In this document: positions 31,409 to 40,050 of the stretch, one piece after another
Layout: every line of letters starts with the position of its first letter
Numbering within the stretch: position 1 is the first letter of the stretch
Source: Endotrypanum monterogeii
Lineage: Eukaryota > Euglenozoa > Kinetoplastea > Trypanosomatida > Trypanosomatidae
Length of the DNA stretch: 64,000 nucleotides
Assembly: GCA_000333855.2 (NCBI GenBank)
Contig: CM007340.1
Coordinates: 184,261 to 248,260, forward strand
Direction of reading: 5' to 3'
Position numbers and translations under genes: made by a program
The notes under the pieces: model-generated
The model's database searches: none
The model's input: only the letters and a program-made list of their open reading frames with translations
Told to the model about the DNA's origin: nothing

Positions 31409-34323
31409 ACAAAAAAGAGATCGAGGAGCAACATGACAAGCAGCAGACACCTCAGCACGTTCTCCACACTTCCTACCCACATCACAATATCATGCCTGCA
31501 AAATCGGGCTGTAGCCACACAAGGCTTGTGCACTCGCTGGGCTCAGACCCTCTATCAACAAAAAGTATAGCTGCTGCCCCACCGCTGCCCGCGGTAAGTG
31601 CATCCTTCTGCCGCACCTGCGCCACCGTTACCCCGCTGGGAGAACTTCAGCACATCAACACACTTCAAAACGATGTCGATGGCAACGCTACCGAACATCG
31701 GTGCCTAGCAGAGATGAATGAATATGTGAGAAGGCTCGCCGTCGACGTCTCACCACCGTCTGTACCTTCTCCCAGGGAACCCTCTCGGCACGCGGAGAGG
31801 GCCACGACCGAGACACACTTTGACATGTCCATTGACGCTCGCAGCGGTGTCATTCCACGCGCGGTGCACGATATTTTCACAGCCATTGCGAACGCAGACC
31901 CGTCGATGGAGTTTGATGTTCAAATGTTTTTTGTGGAAGTGTACATGGAGCAAATTCGGGATCTTCTCGCCCCCAGCCTCGGTCCTGCAGTGTCTTCATC
32001 ATTGTCTCCTAGTATGGCAACAGCGCTCGCAACAGGTCCGCGGAGGCTACAGCTGCGCGAAGACGTAAGCACGAACTCGTTCTATATCGAGGGATGTCGA
32101 AGCCCTCACGTGTCATCTGCCAGTGATGTGCTTCAGTTAGTGAGGAGTGGTCTCAAGCGGCGCTCAACCTCAGCCACGGCAATGAACGAGACTAGCAGTC
32201 GTAGTCACTGTCTCTTAAATTTGACGGTGAAGCGAGTGGATCACGCGCAGGGTGTATCCACGGTGGGCAAGCTTTATCTAGTGGACCTCGCCGGCAGCGA
32301 AAGGGTCGGGAAAACCAACGCGAAGGGTCTACGGCTAGAGGAGGCCAAGCTCATCAATAAATCTCTGTCCGCACTTGGCATGGTCATAATGTCCCTCACA
32401 GATCACACCGCTACGCATACGCCGTATCGCGACAGTGTGCTTACCAAGATACTGAAGGATTCCCTCGGTGGAAACTCTCACACGGCCCTCGTCGTATGCT
32501 GCAGCCCATCCTCGTACAATGCACAGGAGACGCTCTCCACGCTGCGCTTTGGCGCTCGTGCAAAGGCTATCGAGAACAAGGCTGTCGTGAATCGAGATCT
32601 CACCGCTGCGCAGCTGCGGCGCAACTGGGAGGCAGCGGAGGAGGAGATAGAGCGACTACGAGCAGAGCTTCGGCATAGAAGCACAATGGGAGGGGAGCCA
32701 ACTCTCTGCGCAGGGGTGCCAGATTTCCCCGCCTCGGCTTCACGGAAGTTATCGAGTGCCGCCATGGCCACGATCTCTCCATTGACTGGGGAGGCAGATA
32801 CTTCCCGCATTAGCGAGTTGCTTGAGGAGCGCGCTGCGGAGCAGCAGCGGTTTCAGAGCCTCCGTGCACAAGTAGCACAGCTGCAGGACAACCTCAACGG
32901 CGCCCAGGACATCATTACCACCTTGCAGGACGAGCGTGACGGCTACATTGACAAGGTGCGCAGCTTCCAGGAAGAGATCAACCTATGGGAGGATGCGCAC
33001 ACCATCTCCTTGACGCGCATAGCCACTCAGGATGCACTGTTGCAGCAGTGTGCTGTGCTCCTCCGCACCCAGGCAAGTGAGATCAGGGACCTTATCAAGC
33101 TCACAGACGCCTACCGCCAACCTCTTCAGCTGGTCCGACAATCTGTCGGCCAGCTCCACGGCTGCGCGCTTGCACGGGACATGAGCCGTGCGCAAGGACA
33201 CAAGGTTCCCGATGCGGGGACGCTACCAGAGGGCTCAGTCTCAGCATCTTCCCAACTGGCACCTCCATGTGAAGCGCGGTCACTGTCAGTGAGCGGATGC
33301 GGGCTGCATACCATCGCGTCTCAGCTCATGGCTACCGCATCTGTTCCAGATGTGGGTGCCATGCTCTGCGTGACAGAGGGCGAGGGAAGACACAGCACAA
33401 ACAGCGCGACCCTTCCTAACGACGATTCACCTATTCCGCGATGTCAGTCCAGTGCAAACGGACAACTGCTGCATCTGATGGGTTCGCAGCCCCAGCCTCA
33501 AGAGCGTGCACTGAGCCATTACAGCGACCTCGCTGCGTCGGCGTCGATAGCTGAGTTACCTCACACGGCAGCGGTGCTACAGTGGTGTTCGCCCACCGCC
33601 TCGGTGGTGCGGAATGACAACGGCGTGTCGCACGCCGACTCCTGCGGGAGAGGCAGCGTCTCACCTGCAACCCACGTTGAACGTGTTGGTCATCTTGAGA
33701 AGCAACTGGTTCTGCTGCAATCTGAGAACACAACGTTGCAGCAGCGGTACAAGGAGACCCGGACCGAGTTGCAGTCGAAGCAGCGTATTCTAGATCTCCG
33801 TGGTCGCCACCTCGCAGCCGTGCAGGAGGAGTTGAAGCGAGAGTATGTAGTCAGTAGGGACCTACGGATACGCCTCGACGAGGTGCGAGACAACGTTCGA
33901 GTGCCAATCGAAACCGCGCGCAACGACGCAAACTATTGGCGCCGGCGGTACGAGGAACTGGCGAGTCGCAGGGAATCAAGGCGTACCTCCGAAGGTCAAC
34001 GCGGCTCCCTTCGCTTTGTTTTGCCACCATCGGGGCCAATGCCCCAACCGCAGCCAGACGAGAGGGGTGGTGGTGATGCCATGGACGCAGGCGAGTCAAG
34101 AGCCACGGCTGGCAGTATTTCTGTTGCTGCTACCAAGATTGGTGAACCAACCGCAAGGAGGAGCCGTCTCTCGGCTCCAGGTGCCTCGTCCGGTGTTCTG
34201 TCGTCAAGGGTGTCTGGTGAGGATGTGCTGCTGAGTTTTTCATCGGACTCAACCCCACTGGGGTTGACGAGGACACGACGCACGACGGAGCGCGATGATA
34301 CAGAAACTGCGCGAGATGCCTGA
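31327..34323 (+). CDS. Kinesin, rest of motor domain, coiled coil and tail (continuation frame)
   Basis: This frame is open from 31327; its first ATG is at 31492, but codons before that (for example [17 protein letters not shown] from 31381) already look like coding sequence. It supplies the remaining motor landmarks: [11 protein letters not shown], switch I NETSSRSH (32185-32208), switch II DLAGSE (32284-32301), then [10 protein letters not shown] and [13 protein letters not shown]. After the neck come coiled-coil stretches at about 32815-33110 and 33680-33960, separated by a Ser-rich hinge, and a disordered tail. With the 30803 frame it would make a protein of about 1170 residues. All nucleotide-binding motifs are intact across the two frames, so a sequencing or assembly error is as likely as a recent mutation. 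Confidence 0.9.
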   Translation, partial: EDVCRRASNDEERTKAELCLQERWRALDKKEIEEQHDKQQTPQHVLHTSYPHHNIMPAKSGCSHTRLVHSLGSDPLSTKSIAAAPPLPAVSASFCRTCATVTPLGELQHINTLQNDVDGNATEHRCLAEMNEYVRRLAVDVSPPSVPSPREPSRHAERATTETHFDMSIDARSGVIPRAVHDIFTAIANADPSMEFDVQMFFVEVYMEQIRDLLAPSLGPAVSSSLSPSMATALATGPRRLQLREDVSTNSFYIEGCRSPHVSSASDVLQLVRSGLKRRSTSATAMNETSSRSHCLLNLTVKRVDHAQGVSTVGKLYLVDLAGSERVGKTNAKGLRLEEAKLINKSLSALGMVIMSLTDHTATHTPYRDSVLTKILKDSLGGNSHTALVVCCSPSSYNAQETLSTLRFGARAKAIENKAVVNRDLTAAQLRRNWEAAEEEIERLRAELRHRSTMGGEPTLCAGVPDFPASASRKLSSAAMATISPLTGEADTSRISELLEERAAEQQRFQSLRAQVAQLQDNLNGAQDIITTLQDERDGYIDKVRSFQEEINLWEDAHTISLTRIATQDALLQQCAVLLRTQASEIRDLIKLTDAYRQPLQLVRQSVGQLHGCALARDMSRAQGHKVPDAGTLPEGSVSASSQLAPPCEARSLSVSGCGLHTIASQLMATASVPDVGAMLCVTEGEGRHSTNSATLPNDDSPIPRCQSSANGQLLHLMGSQPQPQERALSHYSDLAASASIAELPHTAAVLQWCSPTASVVRNDNGVSHADSCGRGSVSPATHVERVGHLEKQLVLLQSENTTLQQRYKETRTELQSKQRILDLRGRHLAAVQEELKREYVVSRDLRIRLDEVRDNVRVPIETARNDANYWRRRYEELASRRESRRTSEGQRGSLRFVLPPSGPMPQPQPDERGGGDAMDAGESRATAGSISVAATKIGEPTARRSRLSAPGASSGVLSSRVSGEDVLLSFSSDSTPLGLTRTRRTTERDDTETARDA

Positions 34324-34437
34324 ACGCATACCTGTTCATCTCCACAGTGGCGCATCGATGTCTTTCTACCACGAAACCATGAATACATGTCGCCGCTGTG
34401 AGATGGGCGTGTCACCTGCCTTTGATGTTGAACAATA

Positions 34438-34474
<37 letters not shown>

Positions 34475-35329
34475 ATATCAAAGCTTCCCTACAGTACCAC
34501 ACACACACACACACACACACACCACGTGTGTCCAAGCCCCTCTCTGTCGACGTGGTCAGAAAGGGCATTGCCTGTAGCGGTGTCCTGCTTTCTATTCCGC
34601 TCTACTGTGGTACTCATATGCACTGTCGTCATTTATGCCACGCAGGGTGCTGGAAGACGGTGGTAAGTGTAAACATGAGAGTCGCTGGGGCGTGTGTGTG
34701 TGAGCGTTAAAGGAGAAGAAAGGGGGGAAGGCCGTGATTGCTGTACAGATACGATCAAGGCGAGCATGTCATTCGTAACGTCTTTTTTTTTTTTTGCTTT
34801 TCGGGGTAGCGGTCCCTTTGATGTTTATATATATATATATACATAGAATAAAGTGAATATATTTCTCTATATATATATATGTATGTATCTGCGCGCTCCG
34901 AGGCATACATTTAGCTGTATTGAATAAGAACGAGCGAGAGAGAAAGAGGGGTGGGGAAGGGGCTGCGTGGATTCAGTCATCAACGCTACAGAAGTGATTT
35001 GAAAAAAAGGTCAAGAGGATATATAATACCGAGTACAGCAGGGGTGGGTCAGTGGACAAATGCACAAAAAGAAAGGGATGTGGGAGGGGTCTCTTTCTGT
35101 GTGCGTATATGTGTCTAGACGGACAAAGTATACATATTTTTTTTCCCTCGAAGGTCGCTGCGCTTTGTGTACGAGCAATGAACACGCACATTCCACCCTT
35201 ACAGGCGGGTATAAACTCACAGCTACATTTGTCTTGTTCTTCATTTTTTTCTCTCATAAATCGAACGCGTATCCTACCCTCCCTTCCTACCGTAACTGAC
35301 TTTTTATGCGCACAAACACTTACACACGC
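34324..35329 (+). other. 1 kb spacer between kinesin and the retroelement
   Basis: No gene is supported here. It holds (TA)n at about 34442-34471, (CA)n at 34499-34522, short (TA)n tracts near 34827-34842 and 34869-34880, and a T-run near 34782-34794. It probably contains the kinesin 3' UTR. Confidence 0.7.
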
Positions 35330-35342
35330 AAAGGATCGACGG
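35330..35342 (+). repeat. Left copy of the retroelement target-site duplication
   Basis: The 13 bases AAAGGATCGACGG here recur at 37474-37486 after the element's poly(A). Because the three As could belong to the tail, the certain duplication is the 10 bases GGATCGACGG. A length near 12 bp is usual for ingi/L1Tc-type insertions. Confidence 0.88.
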
Positions 35343-35445
35343 CCGTAGCGACGCCGGCCACCTCAACGTGGTGCTACGGTCCAGTACCCCGCGATGGGGG
35401 AAGCCAAGAGCTAGCATCCCGTCCCCCGGGAGGCGGTTTGCCGGC
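35343..35445 (+). ncRNA. HDV-like self-cleaving ribozyme candidate at the retroelement 5' end
   Basis: The nested double-pseudoknot pairing can be traced by eye. P1 is CCGTAGC (35343-35349) with GCTACGG (35373-35379). P2 is GCCGGC (35353-35358) with GCCGGC (35440-35445). P3 is CAC (35359-35361) with GTG (35368-35370), closing loop CTCAAC. A P4-type G-run/C-run pair is GGGGG (35396-35400) with CCCCC (35423-35427). A cytosine in the joiner before the second P2 strand (35434) is a candidate for the catalytic base. Cleavage would fall just before 35343, exactly at the target-site duplication boundary. The L1Tc 5' end is known to carry such a ribozyme within its Pr77 region. Activity here is inferred. 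Confidence 0.75.
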
Positions 35446-35540
35446 TTCTGGACCGTGCAGACAGGTCGTGGGTAGCGTCTGGACTAGGAGGCCTGGGTCA
35501 ATGACTACGCTTGTACTACCCTGTGGATTCACGTCAAACC

Positions 35541-35933
35541 ATGAACGACTTTGTGCTGCGCGATTCCCCGCACCGCCGGCAGGAACATATCAGATCCGGT
35601 CGCCTCCTTCGCTTTGCGGACAAGGCCAACACACCGGTGTTCTGCCCCCGTTGCTTCGGAGTGTACGCACAGCGCAACTCACTGCGTGGCCACCTACAAT
35701 GTCGCCATGATGTGGCCAAACGCGAGTCGCTCTTTGTTTGCCAGCGCAGCCTAGCAGCGCCACCCGAAGGGATGATGATCGATTGCCCCCTCTGCCAGTA
35801 TAGTACGCCGGATCGCGCTGATTTCTGCGAGCATATGCTTACCACTCGCCCCAACGGTTGTGAACCTGGCAGCCCCCAACCCTCAATTCCGCCCCTGCCC
35901 CTGCCCCGCTACAAGCCCGCCGCCTCGACCTGA
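35541..35933 (+). CDS. Retroelement zinc-finger protein, N-terminal part
   Basis: The first ATG of the element is at 35541, 198 bases from its 5' end; the frame runs 130 codons to TGA at 35931-35933. It contains a C2H2 finger (CPRC, 12 residues, H, 4, H) and a second finger with CPLC, 12 residues, His and then a later Cys. A Pro-rich linker follows. A third finger (CEHCGKQYRSQYGFNNH) is split off into the next frame at exactly this point, so the stop is probably the result of a one-base shift between 35864 and 35933, a region with the C-rich repeat GCCCCTGCCCCTGCCCCG. In the intact parent this frame and the next would be one protein. Confidence 0.75.
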   Translation: MNDFVLRDSPHRRQEHIRSGRLLRFADKANTPVFCPRCFGVYAQRNSLRGHLQCRHDVAKRESLFVCQRSLAAPPEGMMIDCPLCQYSTPDRADFCEHMLTTRPNGCEPGSPQPSIPPLPLPRYKPAAST

Positions 35934-37543
35934 GGTGTGAACACTGTGGCAAGCAATATCGCTCACAGTACGGGTTCAACAACCACCGATCCCGCTGCCA
36001 CCCGCAGCCCACAGATCCAGCCACCGAAGTGCAGCTACGCCCATCAGCGACCGACAGCAACCGCATGCAATGTCCATACTGCGTGAACACGCTGCTGGTT
36101 GACCGCTACATCAGGCACTACGAACGCTTCCACAGTCATCTACCACGCCCCATCATGCCGGAAGACACGTCTATACAAGACCGCCCCTTATACATCCCCC
36201 TCCCCGACGGCCGCTGGCGATGCCCACGGTGCCCCATAGAGCGCTCAAAGTATCACATAGCGCGGCACTACCACCAATTCCATGGCCGAAACCCAGATCC
36301 GATCTTCCCAGTCGCCAATGGACAGGTCATTCGACGCCCAGTGAACACGTTCCACAGCGTCCATCAACCATCCGTCGTGGCGCCTGGACGATTACCATGT
36401 CCCAAGTGCGGCATCCCAATCACACTTAGCCGCATGGGCGTCCACTACCGAGCCGCGCACAAAAACGACCCCATCCCTCAAGTGGCCCACGGACGAGCCA
36501 CAACTCACCGCCGCCGCTTGGAGATCGATGCCAACTACCCGTGCCCGTTCTGTGACAAATCATATCCTCTACCCACCTCCCTTCGAAATCATGTACGCAC
36601 TAAACATGAGAGAGCGGCCCAACAACCACGTCCCCATGAACCACCACCCCCGGCCGATACGACCGAGCCCCCGACGGTGTCTCCTACTACACCGCCGCCG
36701 CCGCCCAACCCCATCCCGGCGTCACTGGACGAGGCTGCCTTCCCATTCCGTTGTGATATCTGCCCGTCCAAATACCGGTCACGGCCGGGGTTGCTCCATC
36801 ACGTACAACATCTCCATCCGGGTCACCGTACCGGGATTGCCATTGTTGACGGCGAGAGCCGGACCATCAAGATCCCCTTAAAGACGATCCAATGCCCCGT
36901 TTGTCCGCTCACCTTCACTGGCCCTGCTACCCTCACCGTACACCCCACCCGCATCCATGATATGGGCGAGCTAGTAAAAGCCGCCCCGTGGATCCGCGAC
37001 CATCGGTGCGCGGAGACCCCGGAGCACTTAATGTGCTGCCCTGGACTACACGATCTCCGGACAAAATACAGGATCAACGAAGTGCCCTTTGAAGACATCG
37101 GCTCCAATATAGAGTTATCTTTGTTCCTTTGTGAGGTGTTCCAGCTCCCTGACCCGATTCCGCCCGAACCCGAATGCCTACCTCCTCCAGCGCCACCGCC
37201 ATCACCGTATGATCAAGGCCGTGATTCTCTTCCTGCTTCGGCTTCACATTCACCAAGGAAAAGGGTGCCGTTGAGGAGGGCACGTGAAAGCTCGCCCGAA
37301 AATTGCTTACATGCTCGGAAAGCTGCTCGTCGCGAGGACAGAGTCCCTCCGAGGACCCCCCCCCTCCGTCGACGCACAGAAGAAAGCGAGACCGATCCAG
37401 AGAGGAGGATAGTGGGGGGAGAAGGCGACGGCAAGAGAGTCCCCCGTAGTAGGACACATCTGAAGAAAAAAAAAAAGGATCGACGGTACTTGTCGAGGCA
37501 TCAGACACATGGAATTCCTCCTCTCGTTTTATCCCTGTTGTGA
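35864..37543 (+). CDS. Retroelement multi-zinc-finger protein, main part
   Basis: The frame is open from 35864 (first ATG 36029). Seven fingers are visible: CEHC at about 35940, CPYC at 36073, CPRC at 36219, CPKC at 36399, CPFC at 36541, CDIC at 36757 and CPVC at 36894. All have C-x2-C, 11 or 12 residues, then H-x4-H. Downstream, CAETPEHLMCCPG resembles the Cys-His-Cys knuckle seen after RNase H in some non-LTR elements. A Pro-rich stretch and a basic, Ser/Arg-rich tail follow. No stop occurs before the element's end: the poly(A) is read as lysines and the frame ends at 37543 in flanking DNA, so the original C-terminus has probably been lost by a frameshift. Likely role: nucleic-acid binding. 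The absence of RT motifs is clear. Confidence 0.75.
   Translation, partial: TWQPPTLNSAPAPAPLQARRLDLRCEHCGKQYRSQYGFNNHRSRCHPQPTDPATEVQLRPSATDSNRMQCPYCVNTLLVDRYIRHYERFHSHLPRPIMPEDTSIQDRPLYIPLPDGRWRCPRCPIERSKYHIARHYHQFHGRNPDPIFPVANGQVIRRPVNTFHSVHQPSVVAPGRLPCPKCGIPITLSRMGVHYRAAHKNDPIPQVAHGRATTHRRRLEIDANYPCPFCDKSYPLPTSLRNHVRTKHERAAQQPRPHEPPPPADTTEPPTVSPTTPPPPPNPIPASLDEAAFPFRCDICPSKYRSRPGLLHHVQHLHPGHRTGIAIVDGESRTIKIPLKTIQCPVCPLTFTGPATLTVHPTRIHDMGELVKAAPWIRDHRCAETPEHLMCCPGLHDLRTKYRINEVPFEDIGSNIELSLFLCEVFQLPDPIPPEPECLPPPAPPPSPYDQGRDSLPASASHSPRKRVPLRRARESSPENCLHARKAARREDRVPPRTPPLRRRTEESETDPERRIVGGEGDGKRVPRSRTHLKKKKKDRRYLSRHQTHGIPPLVLSLL
37474..37486 (+). repeat. Right copy of the retroelement target-site duplication
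   Basis: AAAGGATCGACGG, identical to 35330-35342, directly follows the poly(A) of the element. The shared As make the exact tail/duplication border ambiguous by three bases. Confidence 0.88.
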
Positions 37544-37780
37544 GATCATTATTTTCTCTCCCCGTTTGCCTCCGGGGTGGAGATGGTTGCGCTTGCACGT
37601 GCACCGTTCTCACTTCACTCGGCAATCCCAATGCCCTTACCACCACCCCCCCTTTCATATGCATCGAGTGAGACTGCAGTCGCACGGTGCATACCATATG
37701 TTTCTTTTATTCCCACCTCCCCCAATTTCACTGCTTATCACCTCTTCTTTTTAAACTTCTTCACATCATCAGCAAAAAAG

Positions 37781-37814
<34 letters not shown>

Positions 37815-37833
37815 AAGAAATCTTTGGGATACC
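37487..37833 (+). other. Spacer and 5' UTR upstream of the Rrp5-like gene
   Basis: No gene is supported here. It contains pyrimidine-rich stretches and a (TA)n tract at about 37784-37812. Before the retroposon arrived, this stretch was contiguous with the spacer ending at 35329. Confidence 0.7.
37702..37772 (+). promoter_or_regulatory. Trans-splice acceptor of the Rrp5-like gene
   Basis: A pyrimidine-rich tract from about 37702 to 37762 precedes the AG at 37771-37772, 61 bases before the ATG at 37834. The (TA)n tract would therefore lie inside the mature 5' UTR. Confidence 0.6.
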
Positions 37834-40050
37834 ATGTCGCATTCTTCCTCCGCTGTCGTCACTCCTGCACCCCTACTCTTTCGGGAGTACCGTGTGCACC
37901 ACAGCACCTCGGATGGTATTCTTGTGCAACTGTCTGAGACACGCGGCTTTGGCCGGCTCACAGTAACAACCCTCGGCGATGACCTCCTCGCCAAACGGCT
38001 TCTCAAGAGCCTCTCAGTTCGCGAGCGGGTGGTTGCTATACCGACACGCTCGCGCGATGCCCAGGGATACCGGCTGCTGACAGTAGACTTAAGGGAGGGG
38101 TTCAGCCCGATACTCACATACCCTGAGCCGGTGCGCCGCCTCCTTCAGATACTGCTGCGTAAGCACATGTTGGTGGGACTTGGCACTACTACCGCGGCTC
38201 GGCTGGTGCGCGGATCGGCCAAGGGCTCCGTGCTGACCGTTCAGCCCCGGATGACCGCGGTGGCTGCACTGGAGGACCTCAGCAAAGCCGCCTCATCCAA
38301 TCCACTCGAGTCTTACAGTGGAGGTACATCACAGACTCCGCATCGTCAGAAGGGCCGCGATGGTGTCAGCGGCAGCAGCGGTGATGGGGAGCATGCTATC
38401 GAAACTGTTGAAGAGGGCGGCTCTGTTGACGCGCATACAGGAAGGAAGATGACTGTAGCGGGCGGGTACACTGTAGAGGTTCGTATTCTTAATTACGATG
38501 TGAACTCCGACGTTCTTAACGTGACGGCGAAAGGGGAGGTCGTGGAGGGCACACCGCTCGACTCGGCCGTAAGCGCGGCTGCGCTGGCCACGCTGCGACC
38601 TGGTGACATCGTTTCTTGTACTGTTCTTCTCTCCTCGACTGATGATGGCTGCGCTGTTGTTCAGATACCTGTGCCAGGCGTTAGCGTGGATATGGGGGAC
38701 AGCGGTAGCCGCTGTGCAACTATTTTGGGCTACTACGTATACGACTGGGATGGCAAGGTCCCTGCCGCGGCGCCGGTCGTCGGCCACACAGTAGATCTCG
38801 TGATCGAGTTCTGCCCTGAACTCGCCACTCTACGTGACGCGGCACCGTTTGTAATTCTCTCCAATCGACTTCCGCAGTTCCAACCGCTCCCAGCGGTGCG
38901 TCGTCCTGCCAGGGAGACAGACGAATTCTCGGTGACAGCGGTGAACTCCACCTCGGTAGGGTCCCCCTGCAAACCCCTTCGTGCGGTTCGCGGGTTAGTG
39001 GGGTATTTTCCATGGAGGAGCGAGTACACGGCGAAGGTGCACCGTGCGGAGGAGAGCGAAGATGACGAGGACGCCGCGGAGGGTCACCGCGGTTCTGAAT
39101 TGACGGAGGACCGTCATCAGCGGACGCGCCGCCGGAAGCTGGAGGAGGCCATCGACGCTTATGAGCGGGACATGGGTATGGCGGTGCCATCGAGCCCAGA
39201 AGAGTTCCAACGCTTGTTGCTTGCCAACCCGAACAGCAGCTACATGTGGACGCAGTACATGGCCTACCACGTTGGCCTGCAACAATACGAGGCAGCGCGT
39301 CAAGTGGCCGAGAAGGCACTAGGTACCATCGGTGTGCGTGAGCAGGAGGAGCTGTTGAACGTGTGGGTGGCATACCTTAACATCGAAAATCTATACGGCA
39401 CAGAAGAGTCGCTCGCAGCAATTTTTCGGCGCGCACAGCAGCAACAGCTGAACCAACTCCCACTTTTTGAACGTCTTGCAGATATATACGCCGCATCACG
39501 CAAACATAATCAGCTGCTTGCACTATGTCGTGCAATGACAGGAAAATTCCGTACCGAGCGCCGAACATGGGAGCGCCTTGGCATCGTTCTTGTTAATCAG
39601 GGCAAGCGCGATCAGCTGAAGCGGGTGCTGAAAGATATGGGTGATGTCCTGAAGCGCGATGACACCACATTGGCCGTTGTGCACATCGCCATCCATGAAT
39701 ACAAGCACGGCACCCCCGAAAATGGCCGGGCGCTCTTCGAAGGTCTCTTGCGCAAGGTGCCGAAGCGGTCTGACGTGTGGTCAACCTACATTGACCAGGA
39801 GACAGGGTTGCTGAACCGAAAGGACCCAACAGCATCGACGCTGCACGTCAGGCAGATCTACCAACGCGCTGTGGCGACAAATTTTTCGGCCAAGGTGATG
39901 CAGCAGCTCCTCACGCGCTTCCTCTCCTTCGAGAAACAGCACGGGTCGCCGGCGGATGTCGAGGAGGTAAAGAAGTGCGCGCGTACCTATGTGGAGGCTA
40001 AAATTCAGTCCGTGACGAGCTCCGGCGTCCCCGAGGCATTGTCAGCGTGA
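37834..40050 (+). CDS. Rrp5/PDCD11-like rRNA-processing protein with HAT repeats
   Basis: Rrp5 is a nucleolar factor needed for 18S and 5.8S rRNA processing; its C-terminus is made of HAT/TPR-like repeats. The 738-aa product shows these at residues about 436-720: PSSPEEFQRLLLANPNSS, then MWTQYMAYHV, VWVAYLNIENLYG, FERLADIYAAS, HEYKHGTPENGRALFEGLL and VWSTYIDQE, the usual Rrp5 C-terminal pattern. The N-terminal half has at most one or two S1-like beta domains (around 210-350: YTVEVRILNYDV, GDIVSCTVLLSSTDDG) instead of the dozen in yeast Rrp5, so this is a short form. An acidic linker lies at about 405-420. The start at 37834 follows a good acceptor; upstream in-frame codons are only translated (TA)n repeat. 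Whether the other S1 domains are encoded elsewhere is unknown. Confidence 0.85.
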   Translation: MSHSSSAVVTPAPLLFREYRVHHSTSDGILVQLSETRGFGRLTVTTLGDDLLAKRLLKSLSVRERVVAIPTRSRDAQGYRLLTVDLREGFSPILTYPEPVRRLLQILLRKHMLVGLGTTTAARLVRGSAKGSVLTVQPRMTAVAALEDLSKAASSNPLESYSGGTSQTPHRQKGRDGVSGSSGDGEHAIETVEEGGSVDAHTGRKMTVAGGYTVEVRILNYDVNSDVLNVTAKGEVVEGTPLDSAVSAAALATLRPGDIVSCTVLLSSTDDGCAVVQIPVPGVSVDMGDSGSRCATILGYYVYDWDGKVPAAAPVVGHTVDLVIEFCPELATLRDAAPFVILSNRLPQFQPLPAVRRPARETDEFSVTAVNSTSVGSPCKPLRAVRGLVGYFPWRSEYTAKVHRAEESEDDEDAAEGHRGSELTEDRHQRTRRRKLEEAIDAYERDMGMAVPSSPEEFQRLLLANPNSSYMWTQYMAYHVGLQQYEAARQVAEKALGTIGVREQEELLNVWVAYLNIENLYGTEESLAAIFRRAQQQQLNQLPLFERLADIYAASRKHNQLLALCRAMTGKFRTERRTWERLGIVLVNQGKRDQLKRVLKDMGDVLKRDDTTLAVVHIAIHEYKHGTPENGRALFEGLLRKVPKRSDVWSTYIDQETGLLNRKDPTASTLHVRQIYQRAVATNFSAKVMQQLLTRFLSFEKQHGSPADVEEVKKCARTYVEAKIQSVTSSGVPEALSA

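Larger units (their letters stand above)
35343..37476 (+). mobile_element. Non-LTR retroposon of the ingi/L1Tc group, zinc-finger coding, no reverse transcriptase
   Basis: This 2.13 kb insertion is defined by a 10-13 bp target-site duplication, an A11 tail at 37466-37476, and a 5' end matching the ingi/RIME/L1Tc 5' signature (GCCGGCCACCTCAACGTGGT at 35353-35372, then TCCAGTAC). The 5' 103 bases fit an HDV-like ribozyme whose expected cleavage point is the element's first base. The inside encodes about nine Cys/His zinc fingers in two overlapping frames, a terminal Cys-His-Cys knuckle and a basic tail. No AP-endonuclease, reverse transcriptase or RNase H motif is present, so mobility would need proteins from another element. 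It is not a 5' truncation, since both ends are present. An internal deletion derivative of a larger element is possible. The clean duplication suggests a fairly recent insertion. Confidence 0.88.

Noticed and set aside
31327..31491. A cis-spliced intron in the kinesin gene
   Set aside because: Cis-introns are extremely rare in trypanosomatids, both frames read as coding up to the overlap, and there is no need to remove a segment. A one-base shift explains the data better.
35343..37476. SLACS/CZAR or TATE element
   Set aside because: SLACS/CZAR insert into spliced-leader genes and TATE near telomeres. This insertion is in an ordinary spacer with an ingi-type 5' signature and no RT or recombinase.
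35343..37543. Host C2H2 transcription-factor-like gene
   Set aside because: The target-site duplication, poly(A) and ribozyme-like 5' end enclose the zinc-finger frames, so they belong to a mobile element.
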